From positions 1 to 64,000 of the forward strand of contig NZ_JABTEL010000002.1 in NCBI RefSeq assembly GCF_013285155.1: a DNA stretch of 64,000 nt, given 5' to 3'. This stretch comes from Winogradskyella undariae. GTDB lineage: Bacteria; Bacteroidota; Bacteroidia; Flavobacteriales; Flavobacteriaceae. A model generated the notes under the pieces. It was not told where the DNA came from and made no database searches. It was given only the letters and a program-made list of their open reading frames with translations. How positions within the stretch are numbered: the first letter of the stretch is position 1; each line of letters starts with the position of its first letter. The position numbers were made by a program, and so were the translations under genes. Below, piece by piece: positions 42,474-52,087 of the stretch.

Positions 42474-43748
42474 ATGCAAGAAGATTTTCTTCATTACATA
42501 TGGAAACATAAAGCCTTTAATTCGTCACTTTTAGTAACTACAAACGACGAGAAAGTTCGTATTGTTAATTTAGGTCAACATAATCATAATGCTGGTCCAG
42601 ATTTTTTTAATTCGCAATTAACGATTGAAAATCAATTTTGGGCAGGTAATGTAGAGATTCATATTAAATCTTCAGATTGGTATGTTCATAATCATGAAAC
42701 AGATAAAGCTTACGATAATGTAATTCTTCATGTGGTTTGGGAGCATGATACCGAGATTTTTAGAAAAGATAATTCAGAAATTCCAACCTTAGAATTGAAA
42801 CATTATGTAGATAAAAGTTTAATTCATAATTACCAGAAACTTTTAAAGTCTAAAACATGGATTAATTGTGAAACCAATTTCAATGAGGTTGATGATTTTT
42901 TACTTAATAATTGGCTAGAGCGTCTTTATATTGAGCGTTTAGAGCAAAAATCAGAAACTATTCAAGATTTATTAATAGCTTCTAATAACGATTGGGAAGC
43001 TGTATTGTTTAAAATGTTATTGAAGAATTTTGGATTAAAAGTAAATGGAGAATCGTTTTTAAGCATAGCAAATTCTTTTGATTTTTTAGTTTTTAGAAAA
43101 TTACAAAATAATGTACATAATGTAGAGGCGTTATTGTTTGGTCAAGCCAATTTATTAGAAACGGAAACTATAGAAGAAACCTATTTTTCAGGCTTAAAAA
43201 AAGAATACAGTTTTTTTAAGCATAAGTTTAATTTAGATAGTCGAGGTGTGTTACCTCTACAGTTTTTTAGGCTTCGGCCACCAAATTTCCCCACAATTCG
43301 TTTATCTCAATTTGCAAATTTATATGCGACTGAGCCTCATTTGTTTTCAAAAATGATGAATTTAAATACTTTAAGTGAGTTATATGACTTCTTTAATTTA
43401 GGTGTAACTCAATTTTGGGAGACCCATTATACATTTGCTAAATCTTCAAAAAAGGCAAAGAAAATAATGACTAAATCTTTTATAGATTTATTAATTATAA
43501 ATACTTTAATTCCTTTTAAATTCAGCTATGCTAAATCACAAGGAAAATCGATTGAAGAAGATTTATTTCAGCTTATTAGAGATTTAAAAATTGAAAATAA
43601 CAGCGTAATCAATAAGTTTTTAGAGCTTAAGTCTGTTGATAAAAATGCATTGAGTTCTCAGGCATTATTGCAATTAAAACAATACTACTGTGATAAAAAT
43701 AAATGTTTGCATTGTGCCATAGGAAATCGTCTAATTGTAAAAAAATAG
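42474..43748 (+). CDS. DUF2851 family protein
   Basis: This 424-residue soluble protein has the family signatures MQEDFLHYIWKHKAF, VRIVNLGQHNHNAGPDFFNSQLTIENQFWAGNVEIHIKSSDWYVHNH (split around residues 27-73) and RLRPPNFPTIRLSQFA. The terminus CDKNKCLHCAIGN could bind a metal. The nuclease-like pattern (D/E-Q-K, GPDF...GNVEIH) suggests a restriction-endonuclease fold, but its role is unestablished. A PspC gene follows after 11 nt and then the potassium channel gene, so the three form an operon. Confidence 0.9.
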   Translation: MQEDFLHYIWKHKAFNSSLLVTTNDEKVRIVNLGQHNHNAGPDFFNSQLTIENQFWAGNVEIHIKSSDWYVHNHETDKAYDNVILHVVWEHDTEIFRKDNSEIPTLELKHYVDKSLIHNYQKLLKSKTWINCETNFNEVDDFLLNNWLERLYIERLEQKSETIQDLLIASNNDWEAVLFKMLLKNFGLKVNGESFLSIANSFDFLVFRKLQNNVHNVEALLFGQANLLETETIEETYFSGLKKEYSFFKHKFNLDSRGVLPLQFFRLRPPNFPTIRLSQFANLYATEPHLFSKMMNLNTLSELYDFFNLGVTQFWETHYTFAKSSKKAKKIMTKSFIDLLIINTLIPFKFSYAKSQGKSIEEDLFQLIRDLKIENNSVINKFLELKSVDKNALSSQALLQLKQYYCDKNKCLHCAIGNRLIVKK

Positions 43749-43759
43749 TAAATTGCAGC

Positions 43760-43987
43760 ATGAATTGGTTCTATGCACTCTTATTATATTTTCAAAAACG
43801 CGGTTATTACGTTTGTCAACGTATAGCTGATCGTCTAGGGATTAGAGCAAAAATTGTGAGAACATCATTTATGTATCTCACCTTTGTAACTCTAGGTTTT
43901 GGTTTTGCACTGTATTTATTTATGGCCTTTTGGATGCGTATTAAAGACATTGTTTATACAAAGCGCTCTTCTGTTTTTGATTTATAA
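43760..43987 (+). CDS. PspC-domain small membrane protein
   Basis: I start at 43760, giving 75 residues beginning MNWFYALLLYFQKRGYYVC; a longer frame would run back into the DUF2851 gene. The PspC core is visible as VCQRIADRLGIRAKIVRTSFMYLTFVTLGFGFALYLFMAFWM, with a long TM hairpin at about 40-62. PspC domains respond to membrane stress. It starts 11 nt after the DUF2851 stop, and its own stop is 2 nt before the channel gene. Confidence 0.82.
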   Translation: MNWFYALLLYFQKRGYYVCQRIADRLGIRAKIVRTSFMYLTFVTLGFGFALYLFMAFWMRIKDIVYTKRSSVFDL

Positions 43988-43989
43988 AA

Positions 43990-45012
43990 ATGAATAACAC
44001 TCTTTTAAAACTTTACCGATCTAAGATTTATACAGCTGTGATGCTAGTCATTATCTTGCTTACTATTGGTGTTTTAGGTTATCGGTATATTGCAGGGTAT
44101 TTTTGGTTAGATGCTTTATATATGACAGTTATTACCGTAACAACTGTTGGTTTTGCTGAAGTCAATCCGTTAGATACGCCTTCTAAGATATTTACTATTT
44201 TTCTAATCTTAACAAGTATTATTGTTTTAGGATATGCTATTTCAATTATAACAGAATATATTTTGAACAGGAATAATTATGAAGATATAAAACAAAGGAA
44301 GATGCAAAAGAAAATTGAAGAGATGTCAGAACATATTATTATATGTGGATATGGGCGTAATGGAAAACAAGCTGCTAAAAAATTATTATCCTATGAAAAA
44401 TCATTTGTAATTATAGAAGAAAATAAAGAAGTCATAGAGAAATGTCAAAATCATGATTTGCCTTTTGTCTTAGGAAATGCAAATGATGACGAAATCTTAA
44501 TAGAAGCAGGTATAAAAAAAGCAACAACTTTAATTTCTGCTTTACCTAATGATGCAGATAATTTATTTGTGGTTTTGTCTGCAAGACAGATTAATGCTAA
44601 GTTAAATATTATTAGTAGAGCATCTGAAGAAACATCGTACAGTAAATTAAAATTAGCAGGAGCTAATAATGTAATACTACCAGATCGAATTGGAGGAGAC
44701 CATATGGCCTCTTTAGTGGTTACGCCAGATTTAATTGAGTTTATAGATAACTTAAGTATTGTTGGAGAACGCAACGTAAATATGGTTGAAGTTAAAGTAG
44801 AGCTACTTTATAATGCACAAGAAGAAAAAACAATTAAGGACTTAGATTTGAGAAATAGGACAGGTTGTACTGTTATTGGATTTAAGAATGATAATGGGGA
44901 TTATGTTGTTAATCCTGAGGCAGATACTAGGCTGGTCCCTGGGTCTTATATCATAGTCTTAGGACGTCCTGAACAAATTATGAGGCTCAATTCTGAGTTC
45001 GAATTGGAGTAA
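43990..45012 (+). CDS. Two-TM potassium channel with RCK domain
   Basis: This 340-residue protein has TM1 (about 15-32), a pore with selectivity filter T51-TVGF55 (VITVTTVGFAEVNP), TM2 (about 67-90), an RCK N Rossmann domain (IIICGYGRNGKQAA, 116-129, with E142 at the end of the second strand) and an RCK/TrkA-C domain (about 260-340). It forms a ligand-gated K+ channel of the MthK/Kch kind. The filter TVGF is slightly different from TVGYG but typical in bacterial channels. It ends the DUF2851/pspC operon. Confidence 0.93.
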   Translation: MNNTLLKLYRSKIYTAVMLVIILLTIGVLGYRYIAGYFWLDALYMTVITVTTVGFAEVNPLDTPSKIFTIFLILTSIIVLGYAISIITEYILNRNNYEDIKQRKMQKKIEEMSEHIIICGYGRNGKQAAKKLLSYEKSFVIIEENKEVIEKCQNHDLPFVLGNANDDEILIEAGIKKATTLISALPNDADNLFVVLSARQINAKLNIISRASEETSYSKLKLAGANNVILPDRIGGDHMASLVVTPDLIEFIDNLSIVGERNVNMVEVKVELLYNAQEEKTIKDLDLRNRTGCTVIGFKNDNGDYVVNPEADTRLVPGSYIIVLGRPEQIMRLNSEFELE

Positions 45013-45028
45013 AAAATATCATCATTTT

Positions 45029-45061
45029 TTGAGCTCATACTTCATATGCTCAATTTTTTTT
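45029..45061 (+). terminator. Weak terminator after the channel gene
   Basis: TTGAGC (45029-45034) pairs with GCTCAA (45048-45053) and eight Ts follow. The stem is short but the T-run is strong. Confidence 0.5.
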
Positions 45062-45109
45062 TGCATCTTGTCGACTTCTAAACTTAAAAACTAACTAATA
45101 AAGATACTA

Positions 45110-46735
45110 ATGAAGAAATACCTTCTATCAATTTTTGCATTGATTTTACCACTTTTAAACTTCGCACAAGAAACAACTTCCGAAAAAATTGATGTCATTT
45201 TTAAGGAATATACAGGTTGGTTTGTTGATGCTATTTTTTACGAAATTCCATTTTCAGAAACTTATAAAATTCCGTGGGTACTTATCATTTTAGTTGGTGG
45301 TGCCTTATTTTTTACGATCTATTTTAAATTTATCAATTTTACGGGCTTTAGAATGGCTATTAGAGTTGTTAAGGGTGAATATGAAGATATTGAAAAGCAT
45401 GGTGCAGATACTTTATATGGTGATAATACAGCTAATGAAGGAGAGAATATTATTGAAACAATGAAAGATGATGGTGCAGACGGAGAAGTTTCGCATTTTC
45501 AAGCTTTAACAGCTGCTTTATCTGCGACTGTAGGTTTAGGTAATATTGCAGGTGTTGCCGTAGCATTGTCTATTGGTGGACCAGGAGCAACATTTTGGAT
45601 GATTGTAGCAGGATTGTTAGGTATGGCATCAAAATTTGCAGAATGTACACTTGGTGTAAAATATAGAGATGTTGGAGAAGATGGAACGGTATATGGAGGT
45701 CCAATGTACTATTTAACTAAAGGATTACGATCTAAAGGAATGGGGGGATTAGGAAAAGTACTTGCTGTCATATTTGCTATATTTGTAATCGGTGGATCTT
45801 TTGGTGGAGGAAACATGTTTCAAGCCAATCAAGCTGCAGCTCAATTTGTTAAATTATTCGAATTAGATCCAGCTTCTAATGCAGGGTTATATTTTGGTTT
45901 AGTTATGGCGGCTCTTGTAGCTGTAGTAATTATTGGAGGTATTAAGCGAATTGCTAAGGTAACTGAAAAAGTAGTTCCTTTTATGGCAGGTATATACGTG
46001 TTAGCTTCTTTAATTATTTTAGGAGCTAATTTTAGTTTAATAGATGATGCCTTTGCTTTAATATATCATGGTGCATTTTCTGGATTAGGAATAGCGGGTG
46101 GACTAGTAGGTGTAATGATTCAGGGGATTAGAAGGGGAGCCTTTTCTAATGAAGCAGGTGTTGGTTCTGCGGCTATTGCGCATTCAGCTGTTCGCACAAG
46201 ATATCCAGCTTCAGAAGGTATTGTTGCACTTTTAGAACCTTTTGTAGATACGGTTGTAATTTGTACAATGACAGCTTTAGTAATTGTAATTACTAATTTT
46301 GATGGTGGTTTTATGGAATATGGAGTAGAAATCACGGAAGGTGTAGAAATTACAGCCACAGCATTTGATTCAGTGATTCCACATTTCTCTATCGTTTTAA
46401 CAATCGCTGTTATATTATTTGCTTTTTCAACGATGATTTCTTGGTCTTACTACGGAATGCAAGGTTGGGTGTTTTTATTCGGGAAAGGGAAAATTACAGA
46501 TTTAATCTATAAAATATTATTCTTATTCTTTGTTGTAGTTGGTGCTTCTATTAGTTTAGGTGCCGTAATTAACTTCTCTGATGCTATGATTTTTGCGATG
46601 GTAGTCCCTAATATTATAGGTGTAGTAATTTTATCTCCAATTATTAAGAAAGAATTGACGAGATATTACAAAGCTATTAATGTAAAACATGAGGCAATAG
46701 AAGACGGTGCTGATAACTTAAATGAAATTCTATAA
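45110..46735 (+). CDS. Sodium:alanine/glycine symporter (AGCS family)
   Basis: This 541-residue inner membrane carrier has an N-terminal signal-peptide-like segment (to about 20, LLNFAQ) before about ten TMs. Family motifs are LTAALSATVGLGNIAGVAVALSIGGPGATFWM (split at about residues 133-164), GTVYGGPMYYL, GGSFGGGNMFQANQAAA, RRGAFSNEAGVGSAAIAHSA and the late WSYYGMQG. It takes up alanine or glycine with sodium. A ~35-residue acidic loop (about 88-125) carries GDNTANEGENI. The HhH gene follows after 17 nt. Confidence 0.93.
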   Translation: MKKYLLSIFALILPLLNFAQETTSEKIDVIFKEYTGWFVDAIFYEIPFSETYKIPWVLIILVGGALFFTIYFKFINFTGFRMAIRVVKGEYEDIEKHGADTLYGDNTANEGENIIETMKDDGADGEVSHFQALTAALSATVGLGNIAGVAVALSIGGPGATFWMIVAGLLGMASKFAECTLGVKYRDVGEDGTVYGGPMYYLTKGLRSKGMGGLGKVLAVIFAIFVIGGSFGGGNMFQANQAAAQFVKLFELDPASNAGLYFGLVMAALVAVVIIGGIKRIAKVTEKVVPFMAGIYVLASLIILGANFSLIDDAFALIYHGAFSGLGIAGGLVGVMIQGIRRGAFSNEAGVGSAAIAHSAVRTRYPASEGIVALLEPFVDTVVICTMTALVIVITNFDGGFMEYGVEITEGVEITATAFDSVIPHFSIVLTIAVILFAFSTMISWSYYGMQGWVFLFGKGKITDLIYKILFLFFVVVGASISLGAVINFSDAMIFAMVVPNIIGVVILSPIIKKELTRYYKAINVKHEAIEDGADNLNEIL

Positions 46736-46752
46736 AATAAAAATATAATATT

Positions 46753-47634
46753 ATGAAATCCCATTTCCAGTTTACTAATCAACAGCGGAATGGGATTTTT
46801 TTATTGTGTGCTATTATAGTTATTCTACAGTGTTTGTATTGGTTTGTTCCAAATGTCTTTTCATTTACTAATAATACTATTCCTGAAAATACAAATAAGA
46901 TAAATGCTTTTAAGAAAGAATTAGATTCACTTAGATTAATTGAAATAGAAAATAGTAAACCTAAAATTTATCCATTCAATCCTAATTATATTACAGATTA
47001 TAAAGGCTATTCATTAGGTATGACAAATGCTGAAATAGATAGACTTCATAAATTTAGAGCGACAAATAAATGGGTGAATTCAGCTAAAGAATTTCAACAA
47101 GTCACTAAAGTTTCAGATTCTTTTTTAAAAACAATAACACCTTATTTTAAATTTCCTGATTGGGTTACGAATCCAAAACCAAAATCTCAAGGGAATTATA
47201 ACTCGTACACTTCAAAGCCAAAGACTTTTAATCAAAAGATAGATTTGAATACTGCAACGGCAATCCAGTTGCAAAAAGTGTATGGAGTAGGTGAAAAGCT
47301 TTCAGAGCGTATTATCAATTACCGAAATAAATATAAAGGCGGATTTATAGCAGATATTCAGCTTTCTGAAGTTTGGGGTTTATCCACAGAAGTTATTGAG
47401 CGTATACATAATGATTTTACTGTTAAAACTCCTAGAGCGATAAAAATTGTCCATTTAAATACAGCAACAAGAGATGAGTTAGTCACCGTTCAATACATAG
47501 ATTATGAGGTTGCTAACAATATTATTGAAGAAAGAACGCTTAGGGATGGCTTCAGTTCTTTAGATGAATTAATGAAGGTCGAAGATTTCCCTATCAAAAA
47601 AATAGAGATAATTAAGTTATATTTGCAACTCTAA
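46753..47634 (+). CDS. ComEA-like helix-hairpin-helix protein with membrane anchor
   Basis: This 293-residue protein has a short cytosolic tail and one TM (about 13-32), followed by several HhH units. GYSLGMTNAEIDRLHKFRA, IDLNTATAIQLQKVYGVGEKLSERIINYR and VHLNTATRDELVTVQYIDYEVANNIIEER are the clear repeats (two ComEA-type). HhH motifs bind DNA, so a role in DNA uptake at the cell surface is possible, though in Bacteroidota these genes are common without a known competence role. It lies between the symporter and acyl-CoA dehydrogenase genes, with gaps of 17 and 13 nt. Confidence 0.85.
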   Translation: MKSHFQFTNQQRNGIFLLCAIIVILQCLYWFVPNVFSFTNNTIPENTNKINAFKKELDSLRLIEIENSKPKIYPFNPNYITDYKGYSLGMTNAEIDRLHKFRATNKWVNSAKEFQQVTKVSDSFLKTITPYFKFPDWVTNPKPKSQGNYNSYTSKPKTFNQKIDLNTATAIQLQKVYGVGEKLSERIINYRNKYKGGFIADIQLSEVWGLSTEVIERIHNDFTVKTPRAIKIVHLNTATRDELVTVQYIDYEVANNIIEERTLRDGFSSLDELMKVEDFPIKKIEIIKLYLQL

Positions 47635-47647
47635 CAAACAACAATTC

Positions 47648-48814
47648 ATGTCTAACTTATATTTTACAGAAGAGCACAATTTATTCAGAGAAAGTCTTAG
47701 AGACTTCTTGCAAAAAGAAGTCGTTCCTCATATTGATAAATGGGAAGAAACAGGCCATATAGAACGTTTTATTTGGAAGAAATTTGGAGATATGGGCTAT
47801 TTTGGAATTGCTTACCCAGAGCAATATGGCGGACTAGATCTAGATCTTTTTTATACCATTATCTTTCTTGAAGAATTACAACGTATTAATTCTGGTGGAT
47901 TTGCCGCTGCAATGTGGGCACATGCTTATTTAGCGATGACCCATCTAAATAAAGAAGGTGATGATGCTATAAAAGAAAAATATTTAGCAGATAGCATTTC
48001 GGGTGATCAAATAGGATGTCTTTGTATAACAGAACCTTTTGGAGGTAGTGATGTTGCCGGTATGCGCACAACAGCTGTAAAAAAAGGAGATACTTATGTT
48101 ATCAATGGTTCTAAAACCTTTATAACAAATGGTGTTTATAGTGACTATTTAGTTGTTGCTGCTAAAACCAATCCTGAATTAGGAAATAAAGGGATTAGTA
48201 TTTTTGTTATGGATAGAGATACACCTGGTATTTCTGCTACAAAATTAGATAAATTAGGCTGGAGAGCTTCAGATACTGCAGAAATTGCATTTGATAATGT
48301 TGTAATCCCTACTTCTAATTTAATGGGGGAAGAGAATAAAGGATTTCCATATATTATGCAACATTTTGCTTTAGAGCGCTTGATAATGGGGGTTAATTCT
48401 CATGCAAGAGCAGAGTATGCTTTAGAATACGCAAAACAATATATGTCTGAAAGAACAGCTTTCGGTAGAACAATAGATAAATTTCAAGCCCTAAGACATT
48501 CTTATGCCGATTGCGAAACGCAAATGGAAATTTGTAAGCAATTTAATTATTATGTTGCCAAGCGTTTAGATATGGGAGAATATGTAGTGAAAGAAGCTAC
48601 AATGTCTAAGTTGCAGTCTACAAAAATGGCAGATGATGTTATTTATCAATGTCTTCAGTTCTTAGGTGGTTATGGTTATATGGAAGAGTATCCTTTAGCA
48701 CGTATGTCTAGAGACAGTAGATTGGGCCCAATAGGAGGTGGAACTTCAGAAATACTTAAAGAAATCATTGCTAAAATGGTAATAGATAGTAAAGACTATA
48801 AACCAGCAACGTAA
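47648..48814 (+). CDS. Acyl-CoA dehydrogenase
   Basis: This 388-residue flavoenzyme introduces a double bond into acyl-CoA. CLCITEPFGGSDVAGMRTTA (about 119-138) and VINGSKTFITNG hold the FAD-binding motifs. MSERTAFGRTIDKFQALRH (about 265-283) and YQCLQFLGGYGYMEEYPLARMSRDSRLGPIGGGTSEILK (split around 337-375) are typical of the C-terminal domain. E370 or a neighbour in GGTSEI is the likely base region. It could serve fatty acid or branched-chain amino acid breakdown. It is the last gene of the symporter/HhH/ACAD unit and has a terminator at 48839. Confidence 0.94.
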   Translation: MSNLYFTEEHNLFRESLRDFLQKEVVPHIDKWEETGHIERFIWKKFGDMGYFGIAYPEQYGGLDLDLFYTIIFLEELQRINSGGFAAAMWAHAYLAMTHLNKEGDDAIKEKYLADSISGDQIGCLCITEPFGGSDVAGMRTTAVKKGDTYVINGSKTFITNGVYSDYLVVAAKTNPELGNKGISIFVMDRDTPGISATKLDKLGWRASDTAEIAFDNVVIPTSNLMGEENKGFPYIMQHFALERLIMGVNSHARAEYALEYAKQYMSERTAFGRTIDKFQALRHSYADCETQMEICKQFNYYVAKRLDMGEYVVKEATMSKLQSTKMADDVIYQCLQFLGGYGYMEEYPLARMSRDSRLGPIGGGTSEILKEIIAKMVIDSKDYKPAT

Positions 48815-48838
48815 ATCTCACATTATAATATTGAATTT

Positions 48839-48868
48839 AAAATCCTGCTAATTAGCAGGATTTTTTTT
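48839..48868. terminator. Terminator after the acyl-CoA dehydrogenase gene
   Basis: AAAATCCTGCTAA pairs directly with TTAGCAGGATTTT (48839-48864), forming a perfect palindrome that continues into a T-run. As RNA, the central four to six bases would form the loop. Confidence 0.82.
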
Positions 48869-48930
48869 ACCTATTCTTTAATTTTAGAGATGTTAATCGT
48901 TATATTTAAAATTAGTCGCACATTTGTAAT

Positions 48931-49821
48931 ATGAGTCTAAAACCTTTTTCAGATTATTTATTATTAGAAAAAAAATACTCTAAGCATACACTGATTGCTT
49001 ATGTCAGAGATATTGAAACTTTTCAAGAGTTTTTAAAAAAGCATCACAATTCAGAGAGTGTCACTAAAGCAGGTTATTCCGAAATCAGACAATGGATTGT
49101 AGAGTTAGTAGATAATGATATTTCAAATAGAACTATAAATAGAAAGATAACGTCATTGAACACCTATTATAAATTCTTACAAAAAGTAGAAGAGATTAAA
49201 GAGAATCCTTTAAAAAAACATAAAGCTTTAAAGGTTGGAAAGAAAGTACAACTTCCATTTTCAGAGAAAGAATTAAAAATAGTATTAGAAAATGCTATAG
49301 AAGTAAATGATTTTGAAACGGCAAGAAATCAATTAATCATTGAGATGTTTTATGCAACAGGTATGAGACGAATAGAATTGGTCAATGTAAAGTTAGTTGA
49401 TGTAGATGTCGAAAGCAATCAAATTAAAGTGCTAGGGAAGCGAAATAAGGAGCGTTATATCCCATTAATTGATTCTGTTATTAAATCTTTAAAATGTTAT
49501 TTAAAATATAGAAAAGATTTGCCCTTAATAGAAAATAGTGAGATGTTATTTTTAACCCAAAAAGGGGTTAAAATTTATGAAAAGCTTGTTTACAGAATAA
49601 TAAATAAGTACTTTAGTGAAGCTTCCACGAAAGTAAAATGCAGCCCTCATGTGTTAAGACATTCGTTTGCTACACATTTATTAAGTAAAGGAGCTGATTT
49701 AAATGCAATTAAAGAACTTCTTGGTCATGCTAGCTTAGCAGCCACTCAAGTTTATACACATAATAGCATTAGTGAATTAAAAAAAGTGCACGAAAAGGCA
49801 CATCCAAGAAACCTACGTTAA
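48931..49821 (+). CDS. xerC: Tyrosine recombinase XerC
   Basis: This 296-residue enzyme is the normal size for Xer recombinases, which resolve chromosome dimers at dif. The SAM-like N-terminal domain covers about 1-95. The catalytic residues are R146 (TGMRRIEL), K170 (GKRNKER), H240 and R243 (HVLRHSFAT), H266 (LGHASL) and Y275 (QVYTH). Unlike the element integrase at 1687 it retains the first Arg and lacks an arm-binding domain. It lies just upstream of the ribosome hibernation gene, as commonly found in this phylum. Confidence 0.93.
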   Translation: MSLKPFSDYLLLEKKYSKHTLIAYVRDIETFQEFLKKHHNSESVTKAGYSEIRQWIVELVDNDISNRTINRKITSLNTYYKFLQKVEEIKENPLKKHKALKVGKKVQLPFSEKELKIVLENAIEVNDFETARNQLIIEMFYATGMRRIELVNVKLVDVDVESNQIKVLGKRNKERYIPLIDSVIKSLKCYLKYRKDLPLIENSEMLFLTQKGVKIYEKLVYRIINKYFSEASTKVKCSPHVLRHSFATHLLSKGADLNAIKELLGHASLAATQVYTHNSISELKKVHEKAHPRNLR

Positions 49822-49902
49822 GCTTTATGCTTAACATATAGAAATTACTGCTAAAGCAAATAAATAGGCTTTAGTAGGTTTATACAACTTAAAATAAACA
49901 AT

Positions 49903-50205
49903 ATGAAAGTAAACACTCAATCCGTTAATTTTACAGCAGACACTAAACTGATAGATTTTATTCAGAAACGAATGGATAAATTAGATATGTATTACGATAA
50001 AATAATACAATCAGATGTGTATTTAAAAGTTGAAAACACAAGTGATAAAGAAAATAAAATTTTTGAAGTAAAACTAAGTGTACCTGGTGATAGTTTTGTT
50101 GTTAAGAAGCAATGTAAGACATTTGAAGAAGGGGCAGACGCTGCTATTGCATCTTTAGGAAGACAAATTAAGAAGCGAAAAGAGAAATTAAGAGCACATA
50201 TTTAA
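49903..50205 (+). CDS. hpf: Ribosome hibernation promoting factor (HPF/RaiA family)
   Basis: This 100-residue protein is a single S30AE domain (short HPF type). MKVNTQSVNFTADTKLIDFIQKRMDKLDMYYD, split over residues 1-32, and the basic end GRQIKKRKEKLRAH are typical. It binds the decoding and tRNA sites of idle 30S subunits. Its position before a tRNA and translation gene block is consistent. The terminating region runs straight into the promoter of the tRNA operon. Confidence 0.92.
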   Translation: MKVNTQSVNFTADTKLIDFIQKRMDKLDMYYDKIIQSDVYLKVENTSDKENKIFEVKLSVPGDSFVVKKQCKTFEEGADAAIASLGRQIKKRKEKLRAHI

Positions 50206-50222
50206 AATTTTTTTCAAAAAAG

Positions 50223-50254
50223 TTTTGAATAACTGAAAAAAGGTTTTACATTTG
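50223..50254 (+). promoter_or_regulatory. Strong Bacteroidota promoter of the tRNA/tuf operon
   Basis: TTTTG (50223-50227) and TACATTTG (50247-50254) are separated by exactly 19 nt, an ideal match to the TTTG-N19-TANNTTTG consensus. It is the best promoter I see in the window and precedes the tRNA-Thr gene by about 60 nt. Confidence 0.85.
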
Positions 50255-50257
50255 CAT

Positions 50258-50282
50258 CCCGTTAGAGATAGCGGGACTTTTT
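50258..50282 (+). promoter_or_regulatory. Leader hairpin at the start of the tRNA operon
   Basis: CCCGTTA (50258-50264) pairs with TAGCGGG (50269-50275), with one T-G pair, around a GAGA tetraloop, followed by ACTTTTT. It begins only 4 nt after the -7 element, so it lies at the very 5' end of the transcript and resembles a small terminator or 5'-stabilizing hairpin. Confidence 0.5.
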
Positions 50283-50316
50283 ATGAGCTCTTTTAGAGAG
50301 TTGAAAAGTAATAAAA

Positions 50317-50390
50317 GCCGATGTAGCTCAGCTGGCTAGAGCAGCTGATTTGTAATCAGCAGGTCGTGGGTTCGAGTCCCTCCATCGGCT
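50317..50390 (+). tRNA. tRNA-Thr (anticodon TGT)
   Basis: The acceptor GCCGATG (50317-50323) pairs with CATCGGC (50383-50389), with discriminator T. The anticodon loop TTTGTAA gives TGT, reading ACA. The T-arm GTTCGAGTCC is present, and CCA is not encoded. It is the first of four tRNAs before tuf. Confidence 0.95.
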
Positions 50391-50455
50391 CTTTAAGGAT
50401 TTAGTTTTTAAATAAATTCTTGATGTTTTTTTTTGAAATATTGAAATATTTTTTT

Positions 50456-50537
<82 letters not shown>

Positions 50538-50581
50538 CAATTATTTTAAAACCTTTAATTAAAGAGATTTAATTATAAAAT

Positions 50582-50654
50582 GCGAGAGTAGCTCAGTTGG
50601 TAGAGCGTCAGCCTTCCAAGCTGAATGTCGCCAGTTCGAACCTGGTCTCTCGCT
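50582..50654 (+). tRNA. tRNA-Gly (anticodon TCC)
   Basis: The acceptor GCGAGAG (50582-50588) pairs with CTCTCGC (50647-50653), with discriminator T. The anticodon loop CTTCCAA gives TCC, reading GGA/GGG. The T-loop GTTCGAACC is normal. Confidence 0.95.
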
Positions 50655-50724
50655 CAAAATTTTCGAGTTTAGACGCGTGATTTTTACTTCATAAATCTAA
50701 CTAATCGGTAATCGTAAATGAAAA

Positions 50725-50796
50725 GCCGGTGTAGCTCAGGGGTAGAGCGTTTCCTTGGTAAGGAAGAGGTCACGAGTTCAATTCTCGTCATTGGCT
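50725..50796 (+). tRNA. tRNA-Thr (anticodon GGT)
   Basis: The acceptor GCCGGTG (50725-50731) pairs with CATTGGC (50789-50795), including two G-U pairs, with discriminator T. The anticodon loop TTGGTAA gives GGT, reading ACC/ACT. It is the last tRNA before tuf, completing the order Thr, Tyr, Gly, Thr also found before tufB in Escherichia coli. Confidence 0.93.
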
Positions 50797-50874
50797 CTTT
50801 TTTTTCTAAGTTAATTACATTTAGAATATATAATTAAACACTAATAATATAATTAAGATTAAAATAAATTAAAC

Positions 50875-52062
50875 ATGGCAAAGGCAACTTTTGATCGTTC
50901 AAAACCACACTTAAATATTGGTACTATTGGACACGTAGATCACGGTAAAACAACTTTAACTGCTGCTATTACTAAAGTATTAGCTGATGCAGGTTTATCT
51001 GAAGCGAAAGATTTCGATCAAATCGATAACGCACCAGAAGAAAAAGAAAGAGGTATAACAATTAATACTTCACACGTAGAATATGCAACTGCTAATCGTC
51101 ATTACGCTCACGTTGACTGTCCAGGTCACGCGGATTACGTAAAGAACATGGTTACAGGTGCTGCTCAAATGGATGGTGCTATCTTGGTTGTTGCTGCAAC
51201 AGATGGTCCAATGCCACAAACACGTGAGCATATCCTTTTAGGACGTCAGGTAGGTATTCCAAGTATGGTTGTATTCATGAATAAAGTGGATATGGTTGAT
51301 GATGAGGAGTTACTTGAATTAGTTGAAATGGAAATTAGAGATTTATTATCATTCTACGAATATGATGGTGATAATGGACCTGTAATTGCTGGATCTGCTT
51401 TAGGTGCTTTAAACGGAGAACAAAAATGGGTTGACACTGTTATGGAATTAATGGCAGCTGTTGATGATTGGATTAAGGAGCCTGTTCGTGATATGGACAA
51501 GCCTTTCTTAATGCCTATAGAAGATGTATTTTCTATTACAGGTCGTGGTACTGTTGCAACTGGTCGTATTGAGACTGGTGTAGCTAACACAGGAGATCCT
51601 GTTGAGATCATCGGTATGGGTGCTGAGAAATTAACATCTACTATTACAGGTATTGAAATGTTCCGTCAGATTTTAGATAGAGGTGAAGCTGGTGATAACG
51701 CTGGTATCTTATTAAGAGGTATTGAGAAATCTCAAATCTCTAGAGGTATGGTAATCGTTAAGCCTGGTTCTGTAACACCACACTCTAAGTTTAAAGCTGA
51801 GGTTTACGTATTGAAAAAAGAAGAAGGTGGACGTCATACTCCATTTCATAATAACTACCGTCCACAGTTCTACGTTCGTACAACTGACGTAACGGGGAAC
51901 ATTATGCTTCCTGATGGAGTTGAAATGGTTATGCCTGGTGATAACTTAACAATTACTGTTGAGTTGATTAACACAATTGCAATGAACGTAGGTTTACGTT
52001 TCGCTATCCGTGAAGGTGGTAGAACAGTTGGTGCTGGTCAGGTTACTGAAATTTTAGACTAA
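50875..52062 (+). CDS. tuf: Elongation factor Tu
   Basis: This 395-residue GTPase brings aminoacyl-tRNA to the ribosome. G1 GHVDHGKT (about 18-25), effector region [12 protein letters not shown]3 DCPGH (about 81-85), G4 NKVD (about 136-139) and G5 SAL are visible, and domains 2 and 3 are complete, ending VTEILD. It lies in a tRNA operon, with tRNA-Trp following. The start context is A-rich with no Shine-Dalgarno, as usual for the phylum. Confidence 0.98.
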   Translation: MAKATFDRSKPHLNIGTIGHVDHGKTTLTAAITKVLADAGLSEAKDFDQIDNAPEEKERGITINTSHVEYATANRHYAHVDCPGHADYVKNMVTGAAQMDGAILVVAATDGPMPQTREHILLGRQVGIPSMVVFMNKVDMVDDEELLELVEMEIRDLLSFYEYDGDNGPVIAGSALGALNGEQKWVDTVMELMAAVDDWIKEPVRDMDKPFLMPIEDVFSITGRGTVATGRIETGVANTGDPVEIIGMGAEKLTSTITGIEMFRQILDRGEAGDNAGILLRGIEKSQISRGMVIVKPGSVTPHSKFKAEVYVLKKEEGGRHTPFHNNYRPQFYVRTTDVTGNIMLPDGVEMVMPGDNLTITVELINTIAMNVGLRFAIREGGRTVGAGQVTEILD

Positions 52063-52087
52063 GCTTTATAGTTAAAATAATTTAATT

